Part shown: positions 13,301 through 25,600 of the stretch, one piece after another
How the letters are laid out: each line of letters starts with the position of its first letter
How positions within the stretch are numbered: position 1 is the stretch's first letter
From: Xylona heveae TC161
Lineage: Eukaryota; Ascomycota; Xylonomycetes; Xylonales; Xylonaceae
Assembly (NCBI RefSeq): GCF_001619985.1
Contig: NW_017264195.1
Coordinates: 558,001-622,000, forward strand
Length of the DNA stretch: 64,000 nt
Direction of reading: 5' to 3'
Program-made: the position numbers and the translations under genes
Notes under the pieces: model-generated
The model's input: only the letters and a program-made list of their open reading frames with translations
What the model was told of the DNA's origin: nothing
Database searches by the model: none

Positions 13301-14471
13301 ACTACATTTAATAATGCTATAAAAATATACCTTGCTTATAGTTGGTAGAATATATATAGTGCATGTATGTTGTCTTATATTGTATAATTCTATACAAATT
13401 TAATATTTTGTTTCTTTAGTACATTTAGTATATTGATGTCTAAATTATTAATATTTAAAACATTAGTTTGTTGATTTGTTATCTTTATATTTAACTATTT
13501 TAGTTAATAGTCTAGCTATAAAAAGTCTGTTTCTTAAGGCTTGCTTAGCTTCTTGTTTTGTTTTAAAAGCTAATACTAGAAAAGAGTGTTTCTTGTACTA
13601 TTTTGTTTTTGCAAATATAATTCAAGTAGGTAAATATGTAAGTTTTAAATTTTTGTTGTATGTTTCAAGTTTTTTTTGAATTGCTTGTAATTTTTGAGAT
13701 TCTTGAAATGCTTCTGTAAGGATTCCATAAGTAACAATTTTGTATTACTTTTTATCTTTTGCAATTTGTATTACTTCTAGTTCAAAAGCCCAGATAGCTT
13801 TATGTTACAATAATTGATAAGCTGTATTGTTTTGATAAGTTGTTAAAACAATATTTGTTTAAAACTAAGATTGAATAATACTTGCTACCAGCAAGTCATT
13901 GATTTTTGCTTCTTTAAGTTTTTTATTAATTTGGTTTCTGATTTCTATAGGATTGAAAGAATTTAGCATCTGTTTAGGAGTAACAATTACTTTTTTATCT
14001 TTAAAGGTAATAGTTAGTTTAACTACTTTTTTAGTTTTAGACTTAGCTTTTGAAACTGTAGTCTATAGATTTTTTTTTGTATTGAATTTTTTAGCTATAA
14101 AAGTATATGTTATAGATGGTTTTGGTTTTTGATTGATAAACTGGAATTGAAAAGTAGTTAGTACTGTAGTTTATTTAATTACTTGTTGTCCAGTAGTTAT
14201 TTAAAGTATTTGATCAAGCTTTATAATAATTTCAGTTTTAAATTGTTAGAATTTTACTTTTGAAACTTGATCCTGGCTTCTTGTCAATAGAATATCTAGC
14301 TCTATAGTATAAAAACTTTTTTTTTCTTGAATAACTTGTAGTAGCTGATTGATGTTTTGAATATTTTGAGTTGTTTATTGTTGAAAGTTTTTGGAAATAG
14401 TTAGTGTAATCAAGGTTTAAAGTAATTGTTGATTTTATTTAACTACTATTTAAATTTTTTTCTTTATAGTA
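13301..14471 (-). pseudogene. LINE ORF1 (Gag-like, zinc-knuckle end)
   Basis: On the minus strand the frame holds a long conserved stretch (about 13,480-14,060) including KVVKLTITFKDKKVI and later AFKTKQEAKQALRNRLFIA, followed by a Cys-rich end near 13,270-13,310. This is the layout of ORF1 of Tad1-type LINEs: a nucleic-acid-binding fold and then CCHC knuckles. Its 5' part is cut off by the TIR transposon at 14,472 and continues from 33,349. Confidence 0.65.
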
Positions 14472-14513
14472 CTTAAGTGCTTATATAGTTATTATTTAAA
14501 CTATTATAAATTT
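14472..14513 (+). repeat. Left terminal inverted repeat of the TIR transposon
   Basis: CTTAAGTGCTT, then a diverged 8-bp patch, then ATTATTTAAACTAT. It pairs with 33,307-33,348 on the opposite strand and is preceded by TA. Confidence 0.75.
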
Positions 14514-15008
14514 ATTAAAATTTTTAACTATTTTAAATTTTAAACTTTATATATACTAATTATTTATATATAAGTATTAATTATATAAATAAAAAAACTA
14601 TTATATTTTATTTTTAAATTTTAGTTTCAAAATTTAGTATTTATAAATAATTAATTAAATTAATTTAAAAAAATATTATAAATTAAAAATTATACTTTTT
14701 AGTTTTTAACTATTTTGAATTTTATTAATTTATATAATTATAAATAATAGTTTTTATTATATTATTTTTATAAATTCTAGTTTTTGAATTATTTTTAGTT
14801 TTTAGTTTATGTAAAATTTCAAAAAAAATAAAGTTCAAATTTAAAAAATAAGAATTTAAAGATATATAACAATGAATGTAAATTTTTGATATCAAAATTA
14901 TATTTCAAAGCTAGATAGCTAGTGTATCTATAGTATCAAAAAGAAGCAGCATGCAAGAGTATCATGAAAGCAATTTATGCTATGAAAAGCAATGAAAAAA
15001 TATATAGT

Positions 15009-16645
15009 TTAAAGCACTGCATTAAGAGATTTAGGTTCATAATTATCTGGCATTGGTAGCATCAAAAGTTCATTGTTATCTTCTTCTATTTTATCTTCAT
15101 GATCTGTTTTATTTTTACTGTCTACCAATATGCATTTTCTTTTCACTGTCTTCCTAGAGACAGCAAGAAACAAGGCAGTATCTAAATCCTTGTCCAGATC
15201 AATTGATTGCTATTTTCTATTTGATTTGATGAGTTACTTTTGAAGTAGGAAATTACTTGTAATAACTATGTTATAGAACTCTTTCTTATGCCCAAGAGCA
15301 TCAAAAATAGCAAGAAAATGTATGTAATTATACTTGGCCAGTTGAGGATCTAAAAGGTTAATGTATTACCTAGTAGTATCTTGCTACTGACATAGTAACA
15401 TCAAGTGGCAATGTGTAATGAAGATGACAAAAGCAACTAGATACTACAAGTTAGTAGTGATAAAAGGTCTAAAAGTTTGGATGGCAACCTGCATTTGAAA
15501 AATTCCAGGCCCAGTAGTATAATTTTATCAAAAGCCACCCCTTTTTTAGCCTACTGAAACATATTCTTGAACCAGTGTAGTTGAAAATCATTATTTAAAG
15601 TGTTGTGAATGAACTTAAAGTTTTTAGATAACTTCAACTTAGTAGATTTTATGTTAACCTACTAATTTGTGAATGCATTATAGTAAGAGAGGGTCTGGTG
15701 CTTCCAGGTCTTAAATTGAGATTTTACATGAGACATAGCATGTTTGAAAGTCTCATGACTCAACTTCATACTGGGAAAGACTGCCTCCACTGGGGAGATA
15801 CAATCTGTACTTGAAAGTATTACTAAAAATATCTGTCTTGCCATGTTCTTGAGGTTGGTGAAAAGTACTAATTCTGTATTTGACATAACATAGATGCTGC
15901 TTGAATCATTGTTCATTACAGAATTTGGCTGGTGAGTTGTCAGAAGGCTCTCTCTATATATACATTTGTTAAAGTTATATATACTAGCTATTAGGAATGT
16001 ATACCTAGTAAACTTTTTTAATGTAATTGCTTGATGACTAGGTAGAATTATCTTTTGTATACTAGGAACTATGACTTTATTGATGTCAATAAATTCATGG
16101 TCAGTTTTGAAATCAGTTTCACCATCTTTTTGGCTGTGTGAAATAATAGTAGGTCATGTAATGGAGTTTCTTGAAGCTGGCTTTGGAGCTGGCTTTAAAG
16201 CTGTTTGCTAGCTGAGAAATTGTGAAGGCTGATGTCAAGTTGTTGCTGGCAGAGGGTTGCTAGAACTTGGGCAGCCCCCTGTATGAGGCTTTGCTTTGCC
16301 CTTTGATGGTAGTGAAGCTTTATACAAGGGGTACCTTGATAATTGTAACTAATGTTAGGATGTAGATTGTGATTAAACTACTGGGTGTGGTTGAGATTTT
16401 ACTCCCAAATGTCTATTTCTATACTGTGAGGTATTAGAACAGTCACCTGAGAAGTATGAGATGCTTACTCTAGCTAGCATAGGAGAATTTGGCTCATCAT
16501 CTTCTTCATTCTTGTTAAAGACAATTTTGGCCAAGTTTGTTTCTTTACTTGTTTAATGTACTTTGTCTAACCTAGATAACATAAGTTCATCTCTCAAGCT
16601 TGATGAGTGAACCTTTCTGATAGTTACTAAGATATTGTTTACCAT
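15009..16645 (-). pseudogene. Uncharacterised minus-strand ORF of the TIR transposon
   Basis: I do not recognise a family. A possible start is the ATG at 16,643-16,645 (MVNNILVTIRKVHSSS). A Ser/Pro/Lys-rich stretch follows. One open segment is at 15,662-15,916. An acidic tail near 15,020-15,120 contains KTDHEDKIEEDNNELL and ends at a stop at 15,009-15,011. These segments lie in different frames, so introns or frameshifts are likely and the exon structure is unknown. It lies divergently from the helicase gene inside the same terminal repeats. A regulatory or DNA-binding role would be a guess. Confidence 0.35.
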
Positions 16646-18060
16646 GGTCTATTTCAGACCTGGTGCAGTTGAAGTTAAATCCATCCAATACAACAAAATA
16701 ACAATCTTAAAGTTGGTAAAAAAAATTATTAGTTTTCTCTGTTGAAGAAGGTTATAAATGGTTTAATGTAGGGCCTGGAGTTCAAAACCTGGGATAAGAG
16801 TCCAGGGTACAACATGGTCACAGGTCACATGACTGGCAGGATATGTAGCATGGGCTGTTAGTGTTCAAGGGGTCCTGAAGAAGTAACCCTTGTAATTTGC
16901 TATCCCTGTAATTTTCTTCAACACCATCAACTCTAGCATCTACAAAGTACATCTTTACAAGTTTCCTCTACTTGTAAGTAATTAATTTAATTTTAAAAGT
17001 AGAATACTTACACTTTAGCCTAGGAAATGTGTCTTTCAATGGCTCAATATTGCTACTCTCTAACAAGTTCTACAGGCAGCTGTGGCTCAGGCACAGCAAT
17101 GGCCATGGCATGCCTAAAATATCAACATGCTCTATGTATATATATATAATGCTCTATAGCTGGCTTTGTACTTTCATTTCAATCCTGCTACCTAACAGAG
17201 ATTTAGTGAATTTCCTTGCTTATAGCCTTTTCTCATCTGAAAATCTTCAACACTACCTTTCTCATCACTACTCATCATTACATTCATCTTGTTTTTACTC
17301 TGGAGCTGAGAATGTGCTTTTAAGTAGCTTTTGCTTCAAATAACATCTGTTTTATTGTTTATTTAGTGCTTAGTATCATAGGTGAGTCTAATTCTTTGAA
17401 AGAATTAATTCAAAGCATGTAATTTTGACCTACTAAGGTAAATCTTTGTTGAATTACCTCTGAATCACTTTAGATTTCTCTTACCTTTACCTTTTTCTTA
17501 CCATGATCTTTTCATACCCTTACTTATGCTTTTTTATCTTACAGACTAATCTTTTACCTTGCAAATAGCTTAGCTTCATTTTGTATATGATTTCTTTGAT
17601 GATTAGAGCAAGATCATTTTTTTGTTAAGTGAAAATTACCTTATCTAATCTAGTAAAGTAAGCTAACAAAGAAATTTAGTAAATTTTCCAGCTATTTAAA
17701 GGCAGCAAAGCATCTACTTTTTTGATCTCATTTGCTTACAATCTACAATATTATTTTTAGCAAATTTGCTACAAAAATCCCTTTACAATTCAAAATGAGC
17801 ACAAAGTCTGGTTTTGATAGAGGCAAGTAAAGCCTAGAACAGGGGTTCTGGAAAACTCTCTAGCTGAAGTCTAGAAAAGTCTAGAGCTAGCAGAGTAAGG
17901 GCAAAAATCCTGGAGAAATTGTACAAAGCAATTTTAGTGAAGGGGGAAGTAATGAATCAAGCACTGTAACTGTGGGCCTAGTGAAAGTAAAAAGAAAGTA
18001 AAAAGGTAAAACTAATATTAATAGTAAGTTAAACCAGCTGTTTTCTAAATTCTTCTCTAC

Positions 18061-18091
18061 TGTAGCAGGCTTTATAGTAAAGCTTGTTACA
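18061..18091. repeat. Hairpin repeat 1
   Basis: The arms TGTAGCAGGCTTTA and TAAAGCTTGTTACA are separated by 3 nt. They pair with two mismatches that fit C-to-T decay. Same arm consensus as the other hairpins inside the TIR transposon. Confidence 0.55.
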
Positions 18092-19577
18092 AGAAAGAGC
18101 TATTTTGTAAATAGTACAGAAGATTAGATAACAAGGGTACAAGCTGACTATAGAATAGCAAAAAGCTAGCCATGGGAAGACAAAAGTTGTCTAGCCTAGT
18201 ATCTCTCTGTTGGCATAGGTTGCCTGGATGAACTCCTTGCTAGAAAATTCTTTAAGCCCCATTGGGATACTCTCTGTAATGAATGCATCAAGCTAGAAAG
18301 GCTAAAGCAAGAGGCTGTAGAGAAAAAAAGAAGTTAAGGACTAGACCTAGCAGCTATTCAATCATTAATCTTGGCAGATGATTGTAATGGTAATGGAAAG
18401 TACACCAGCTTTGGTATTGACAAATTAAACTAGAATCTTGAAGACTACCTGGCATTTTTCCTGGTTTGTACTAAGCAAACAAACATAAAGCAGAAGGAAG
18501 GCCTTTTTTTCAGGTAAAACCTAACTGCTGAGAAGATGGATGAGATGCTTTGGTAGATGTATCAGTGGCTATCATATTTATACATGTAACATACTAGTGC
18601 TACAAAGTCTTGCTAGCAAAAACACTATAGACAATTACCTGACTCTTCCCTAAATGTAGCAAAAAGGCTAAAACTTAAGTTACTAACCCAATCAGGATTC
18701 TCAGTAATTAACACTATAATTGCTCAAGGCAGTAGCAAAAGTAAAGGTAATGATGGAGGTGCTGGAGACAAGATGGATGTAGATGAGTTAGATGATGATA
18801 GGACTAAGACTGTCTCTAAATGATTCTTGAGACTTGGCAATGACTTAGATGATGATTATGAGCCTGGTTTGACTAAGGAAGAGATAAGCACTAGAGAAGA
18901 CATAACTATAGTAGCAAAGTCAAAGATAGAGGCTTAAATCTATAAAGAAGACCATGAAAAGGCACTTAGGGTTCTGACTGCTTCTACTCCTCTACCTAGT
19001 AGCTAATTTCATCTTGAAGCTTCTACATGAAGCATGCTCCTAGAGTGTTGCCTAGAGAAATTAAAGATTAGTAGTAAGCTAAACCTTGAGGAAGACTATT
19101 GAAAGGTCTAGGTGATCAAGCAGATTCTTAAAGATTTTTCCTTCAAGAAGAACTTAAGAGACCTATTTCAACTTGTTAACAATATTACAATGAGTGTAGA
19201 ATTAGTCATGTGAGAAAAGGAGAGTAAGCAATTTAATAGTAACAAACTACTCATTACCTACTCCAAACTAGATAATGAGGCATTGTACATCTTTACCAAG
19301 CACAAAGCATACCTCAACAATATATTATACCAGCATAAGGACCATGATGCAGCCTGTAAACTTCTTGGCTGCAAAGACCCTACATATCTATGAATTTCTA
19401 GGATGGCAGAAAGGTTGAAACTCAAGTTCTGGCAGCCAGTGGCAATCAAGGCCATCATAGATTTTTAGAATACTAGCCATCATAGCATAGTTTTGGCAGA
19501 TGTTATTAGTCTAGGGAAAACATGGATCAGGATTGACTGGCTTTTGCATGTAAGTTTCATGAATTTTCTCCATTTCC

Positions 19578-19640
19578 TGTAACAAGCTTTATATGCTGAC
19601 TTGACTTTTAGAAAATCAATGAAAGGCAAAGCTTGTTACA
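19578..19640. repeat. Hairpin repeat 2
   Basis: The arms TGTAACAAGCTTT and AAAGCTTGTTACA are perfect 13-bp inverted repeats. The left arm lies in the proposed SNF2 intron and the right arm in the following exon. Confidence 0.65.
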
Positions 19641-21649
19641 AGAGGGCATGCCTCCTAAGGCCATGGCAAAGCCTTTTCTTGTCATTGTTTCTTCTAATCT
19701 TGTAAAGCAATGGATGAAACAAATTCTATATGTCATGGATAACATTTTAGTCTATATGTACTATGGAGACTACTACAAGAAGTAGTACCCAAAGGTGACT
19801 ACTATCAACAAGAGGCTGACAAAATAACATGACCTTTTTAACAGAGATAAAAAGAATGCAAACACTGTAGTCATTACTTCATACCTGACACTTGTCAACT
19901 AGCATAGGCCACCATTAAACACCAATTTCTACATCAAGAACAAATGAACAAAACAAAATACCAATGCAAAGTTAGATACTATAAACCTGAAATGGTCCAG
20001 TTCTCTTAAAGGATGTTTCAACTATATAATTCTTGACAAGACACACATGATTAAAAACAAGGCAATGTACAGTACTACCACCATTAAATGGCTCAAAACA
20101 AACTTTAATTTAATGATCACTACAACTCTATACTCAAATCATATCTTAGACTTTGAGAGTTTTATGTCCCTTATTAAACAGCCAGGTTTGTAGAAATCAT
20201 AGAAAGACTTTACCAAGCTAGACACATCTGATAATCCATTTCTCTTTGACAAGGACACTCTAGAGGGACAAGTTTACTTTACATGTAGTGTGCTCACATA
20301 CTTTTTGTTCAATAAATCAACCTTGCTAGCCATGCAGAGCCTATGTCTACAAAGCATATAAAAGAAATACTTACTAAGACATACTTATGCTTCCTTGATT
20401 CCATTCAAGAACAGGATCATGATCTTAGATTCTATCCCTCCTGTCATTGCATACTATATGGAGACAAACTTTGACCATGAGGAGCAACATTAGTATATTG
20501 ACCTTTATACATGGCTCATCAGAAAATTATACAAGAAGGATAAAGATAAGGCAGGAGCCAGCACAAAACAAGCAGAGGGTAGCAGAGAATAAAAAATTAA
20601 AATCAACATAGAGATCTTGCAAAGGCTTATGCTAACCACAACTTGGATTGAGTTCTTTCACATCTGTGGCTTAGTCAAGACTAAATCAGTGCTCAAGTAG
20701 TTAGAGAAACCCAATTTCTTGTAGCAGTGGATGAAGGTAGTAAAGCAGAAAAATACTAAGTATAAAGTCCTGAAGGAGTTAGATTGAATGAAAATCCTAG
20801 TACAGATCTACAGAGAGTCACTAAAGATAAAGTGCCTGCTAAAATTAGTTAGTAAAATTACAATCTAGGAGCAGCACAAAATGATCATTTAGGTTGCATA
20901 CCTAGCCTAGCAACTCTTGATCTTTAGGGTGCTACAATTACTTAAGGTGGATGCCTAAATCTTCAGGTCTTACCTAAATTATATTAAGCAGAGCAAACTA
21001 ATCAATGAATTTATAACCAATCATGAGAGAGCCAAAATCCTGATATGCTCATACACCATGAACAGCTGTAGACTCAACCTACATCATTTCTGTTACACTA
21101 CAGTCTTGTTTGATCTACTACCATCTTACTATCTTAGTGTACAAGCAATTGACCATGTTTGACACATCAGACAAGAGTTTACAATCAAAGTTACTAAACT
21201 CTACATCAAAGATACCTTCAATAATGAAGTCATGACAAAGAATCTAATCAAAGCAATTCCATCAGTCATGGCCAAGCTGAACTTAGAGTACTTTCATAGC
21301 AACCAGCTTAAACTAGTTGAGAATCTAGACAAGGATGCCAAAATTAATGTTGGTAAGTGGTTCATTAGGAGGAATGGTAAACTGCAGAGATGGAATGGTG
21401 GTGTTGATGCTCCAGCAAATGTTCACAGGCCACTAACTACAGAGGAGCTTATTTAGTACATTATTACTACTAACTACAGTACTAGATTAAATTACAAGGA
21501 GAGATCAGACCAGGAAATCTTCTCAAACTATGAAGAGAGTAAGCAAGCAGAAGAAGAGGAAGATGAGGAAGAAAGGGAAGATGAAGAGGATGGTTTTCAT
21601 GAAAATCTTAATGAAGATAGTATTTTTAAATGACCTGTCTAGATGTTTA

Positions 21650-21697
21650 CTCTGTAACAGGCTTTGCTCTTGATCTTAAGCAAAGCCTATTACAGAG
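21650..21697. repeat. Hairpin repeat 3
   Basis: The arms CTCTGTAACAGGCTTTGCT and AGCAAAGCCTATTACAGAG pair over 19 bp with one mismatch, just beyond the acidic tail of the SNF2 frame. The position could suit a terminator-like or boundary role, but that is speculation. Confidence 0.65.
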
Positions 21698-23522
21698 GGT
21701 ACTCTATGCTAGAAGGGTGAGTGTATTTGCAAAAAAGTTAATCTAGGACTGTTTTCTTTTTCTTTGTTTTATTTTGTGGTCAAGGTTGGATGAAAAGGAA
21801 TGGATAATCTTACAACCTATACAATTTAAAGAATTTAGCTTTAGCAAATGTATTTAACAAGTTCTTAGTTAGATTGATAGTAAATTCATTAGTTATCATG
21901 ATTCTGAGCTCATTGTTCAAGACATTAATTGAGTTAGGTAAAAGTAGAAGTAGCACCCATGTAATACATAATATATATACCCTCCAGGAGAAAAGTCAAA
22001 GGGCATTAATAACAAATAGTTTATTTCCTTATTTTCATTCCCTAAAACACCTCAAACATGGCTTCTCAAAACATAGATTGAGATTGACTTGTAGTCTAGT
22101 CTGTCCCTAGGGTACAACAGTCCTAGTTTCACCATTCTGTTCTACATTAGTACATGACACTTAGTAGTAAGAAGGTAGTTAAGGATTCAAAAACCAGCAA
22201 TGCTATATAGCACAAAGATGATTCAAAGCATTCCCTGCATAAAGCTGACTTTGTTGATTCTTCAGGTCTCATGACTGAAACTAAGCAAAATGTACCATTT
22301 GCTAACTATATATACAATCTGGAAGAAGGCAAGGATAGTGATGAGAAGATGTAAAAAGATATTAACAAGGATACTAGTAAAGTTGTACATCTAGGCAATC
22401 ATACACCAGGCCAGGATGGTAAACTACCACAGTTCCAGATAGCTTTAGCTCTTTGAACAAAACATTATAACTGCTCCAAAGAGCAGTATGTAAGACTTTA
22501 AGAAGTCCTTGGTTTGCTAAGTTCTCTTATAGATGAATACACTCAATTGCCTAAACAACTAGATACTCTAAAACTACAACTTTAACATTACTTGCCATTG
22601 CTTTGCCTAAGAAGAAAGATGGTACTAGTCACTGTAGAGAAGGAGACATCCTTGCCATCAAATTCAAAACAGCCATGTCAAATCAAACATTACTTGTGAA
22701 TCTACTAGTACAATCCAGTGGATTTAGTATGTTTCATATTCTTCTCTACATCCATAGTGTGTAAGATGCATTTTGGCATGGCTGAGCTATTAGATTCTCT
22801 AATGGAGCTGTAGAATGTACCTTGCTAGGGCTTCTCCCTAAGGGCATGTTCTGGAAACTATGCTTATGATAATAGGGGTGAGATCATTGTTCCAGGTAGT
22901 ATTGTATAGATAGATCTAGTAAATAGATATACCAAGAGATGTATTATTTTCTTTAACTAGGATTTTTAAAGTACTATAGAATCTCTCAAGAGTATTGTTA
23001 TATAGTTGCAAGCTGTCATTTAGCCATACCTCCAACAGTTAGGCTTTTATCTTAGCCATATTTGCAATCCAGCTGAAATTGATAGACATGAACTTCTAAT
23101 CCTTAAAGATTGTATTCTTGAGGTCCTACTACATTCTATACATGGTATACTGCCTGTATTTCTGGACCAGGCTTACAACTCTAAGGTAGCTAAAGCTAAA
23201 AATGACAGTGATGAAGACTATGTACATCAAGTATATAGCAGAAGGAGAGATGAGATTCAACTACTGTTTAGAATGCACCTAATGATAGCAGAGCTGGAAC
23301 TAGAGACCTTTAGCCAAAGCTGGCTTCATCAATTGTAACAATTTCCATAGCTAAATCTACTACTGTTAACCTTCATTGACAATTTCAGCATTTACCACAA
23401 CATGTATCATGCTTTCAAAGCATTTTATTAGATTCTAGCAAATCTACCATACCTCAAACATTACAACATTGCTAACATATATACCCTATATTTAGGTCTA
23501 CATGACATGTCTGTAGAGACCT

Positions 23523-23552
23523 CTATAGCAGCCTTTGTAAAGGCTGTTACAG
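23523..23552. repeat. Hairpin repeat 4
   Basis: The arms CTATAGCAGCCTTT and AAAGGCTGTTACAG pair with two mismatches. The same arm type as the other three hairpins but with a spacer of only two bases. Confidence 0.5.
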
Positions 23553-24128
23553 GGCTTGACTGTGGGATGGTCATGAACATTGCTAGCAAAGAAAAATTTA
23601 TGTCTGTATTTACATTGATGTTTATTAGTGACATGCTCCAGCAGACAGACAACAGAGGTTTCCTGTGTTAGACAGCCAGGCAAGAATGTAGAAGCTACCT
23701 GTGTACTAACAAAGATTGTCAAGATATGAGTTTTGATACAGTAAATAATGGATGCTATTACTACACTATTACTAAGCAGTGAGAATTGGCTGTGTCAATG
23801 GAAAGGATAGCAAAATAGCATTATCTTCAAAACCTTGGCCTGTGTTCTGATCTACCTGTAGTAGCAAAGCTTGCTCTGGCCTTGGATCTCATCATGGAGT
23901 GACTTTACAATGTACTCCATTCTGAATGGTAAGGAGTAGGAAGGCTGTTACAGGAGCTACTCTTTTTAGCATTATTTATCAAGCAAGGTAGGCTAGCTTA
24001 CAACTATGCCTTTTAGTCATTTCCTTTCCCAGCAGGATGGTTCTACATTCAAAGCTCATTGTTCTATCTAAACTTTTAGTCACTTTTTGAGACAGCATGT
24101 GCTATAATACTAACACCTTTAATCCTAT

Positions 24129-24133
24129 ATACC
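24129..24133. repeat. Target-site duplication of chromovirus 2, left
   Basis: ATACC immediately precedes the 5' LTR and is repeated exactly after the 3' LTR (31,709-31,713). Five bases is the usual size for Ty3-type integrases. Confidence 0.9.
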
Positions 24134-24657
24134 TGTAACAATGGTTACAAGGGTCAGTAATAGATGGTGCAGGATCATTATATAAAGTGTGGAGGTATAG
24201 TACACTTTTGATATCATGAGATGAGGGGTCATGTAATGATAAAATAAAAAGGTAGAGATTAGTGGCAGAATAAAGTAATTAGTAGTGATTAGGGGTGATT
24301 AGTACTAATCATGGCTGATCAGCACTAATCAACAAACAGGACTACCAGAATAAACTATTATATAAGGAGGATGGTTTTCCTATGTAGCTAGAATTGTTCT
24401 ATATAGTTCTTGAAGTCTATTGTCTAGCATTACTGCTTAACAATAGTTAGTTATCAGTATTCAAATAGCAGTACAACAACAATCTTATTTGTTTACTTTA
24501 TCTACCAGACCTAAATCAAGTCTATCATTTTATATTGCTCCTATCACTGAATAATATTGCAGGATGCTATATTACTAGGTGAGAACCCTTGATATACTGA
24601 CAGGAAACTATCTAGGAAGATATAACCCAACACCTATCCATAGGTATTACCATAACA
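24134..24657 (+). repeat. 5' LTR of chromovirus 2
   Basis: 524 bp, TGTAACAATGG to CATAACA, matching 31,187-31,708 along its length. Shared landmarks are GTGATTAGGGGTGATTAG and TATTGCAGGATGCTATATTA. Confidence 0.92.
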
Positions 24658-24829
24658 GAAGAACTACCTAATGTTAGGACAAAGATAATACAAGCAAAGA
24701 CATTTCACTATGTCTAGCAATTCAGGAACAACTACTACAAGAACAACTATAGCAGCAGTCATGATACTCAGGGAGTAGATTGTAGGACTTCAAGCTCAAT
24801 TAGTAACACAGCATTAACAGGTCAACATC

Positions 24830-25600
24830 AAAGTAGTAGCACCAGACAAATTTGATGGAAGGAGAGGAATGCTCAAAGCATGGCTTATTGCTATAAAGCT
24901 ATACCTAGGATTTGACACAATGACCTTTCTAGGTAAATTAGACAAGATCTTAGTGGCAGGAATGTACATGAAGGGAGAAGCTCTAGAGTGGATCTAATTA
25001 TACATAGATGACTACATGAGGAACAGACCCAATGAGCAAATGAAAGTAGAAACTACACTCATCTTTAGCCACTACAACAAATTTAAAAGATACATTAAGA
25101 AAGTCTATGGTGAGATTGACAAAGTACAAGTAGCAGAATGGAAGCTTCAAACAATGCAATAGAAAGGATCAGCAGCCTCATATGTAGTAGAGTTTACATG
25201 TGTAGCATCAATCATACCATGGAGACAAGTACTGTTAAGTACAATCTTCTACAATGGACTCAAGGAGTGAGTCAAGGATGAGATAGCTAGGGGAAACAGG
25301 CCAGAAACCATGCATGGAATGGTAGAATTAGCTGTAAGAATTGACAATCACCAATACAAATGAAAGCAAGAAAAAAAGCATCAACACTCAGGACACAGGA
25401 CCAATTACAAGGCAAATACAAAGAAGTATTAAAACAAGATAGCAGACAGAGGTGACTTGATGGACCTTGATGCTATACAAAAACAAAAATATGAAAACCC
25501 CATCAGTAAAGAAGAAAGACAATGATGCTTTGATAAGAAAGCTTGTTTTAGATGTAGAAAAACCAGACACTGGAGAAAGGATTGCAACACTGAACAAAAA
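24830..25600 (+). pseudogene. Gag of chromovirus 2
   Basis: The frame reads VVAPDKFDGRRGMLKAWL and continues through a retrotransposon-Gag fold with KGEALEWI near 24,990. A CCHC knuckle with spacing C-x2-C-x4-H-x4-C lies at 25,532-25,585. The structural capsid gene of the element, broken. Confidence 0.75.

Larger units (their letters stand above)
17795..21635 (+). pseudogene. SNF2-family DNA-dependent ATPase carried by the TIR transposon
   Basis: SNF2 motifs appear in order. The Walker A-like ADVISLGKTW is at about 19,500-19,530. LVKQWM, typical of the next strand, is near 19,700. DEAH-like ILDKTHMIKN is near 20,030. The helicase C domain has ILICSYTMNSCGLNLHHFCY (about 21,030-21,090) and an RVWRIGQ-like motif VI, decayed, after VQAID near 21,140. 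The tail is highly acidic (EEEEDEEERED). A possible start is the ATG at 17,795, and one intron (GTAAGT at about 19,550 to TTTTAG at about 19,612) restores the frame after motif I. Many TAG and TGA codons stand where Gln, Trp or Arg is expected, so it is inactive. SNF2 proteins remodel chromatin or move along DNA. Its role in the transposon is unknown. Confidence 0.7.
22154..24133 (+). pseudogene. Transposase-like ORF, left part (upstream of chromovirus 2)
   Basis: The frame opens at the ATG at 22,154 (MTLSSKKVVKDSK). Recognisable stretches include FGMAELLDS, then GNYAYDNRGEIIVPG, then LFRMHLMIAELELETF, then LTFIDNFSIY. After these come LGLHDMSVETSIAAFVKAV and FTLMFISDMLQQTDNRGF, followed by a Cys pair (CRSYLC) and LNF. 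From memory this resembles large uncharacterised fungal transposon ORFs with a TDGFGLYRN-type block and a PFPPGW block (here PFPAGW, about 24,030). A link to Plavaka/KDZ-type transposases is a guess. Many in-frame TAG/TGA codons make it inactive. The frame is cut at 24,133 by chromovirus 2. Confidence 0.5.
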
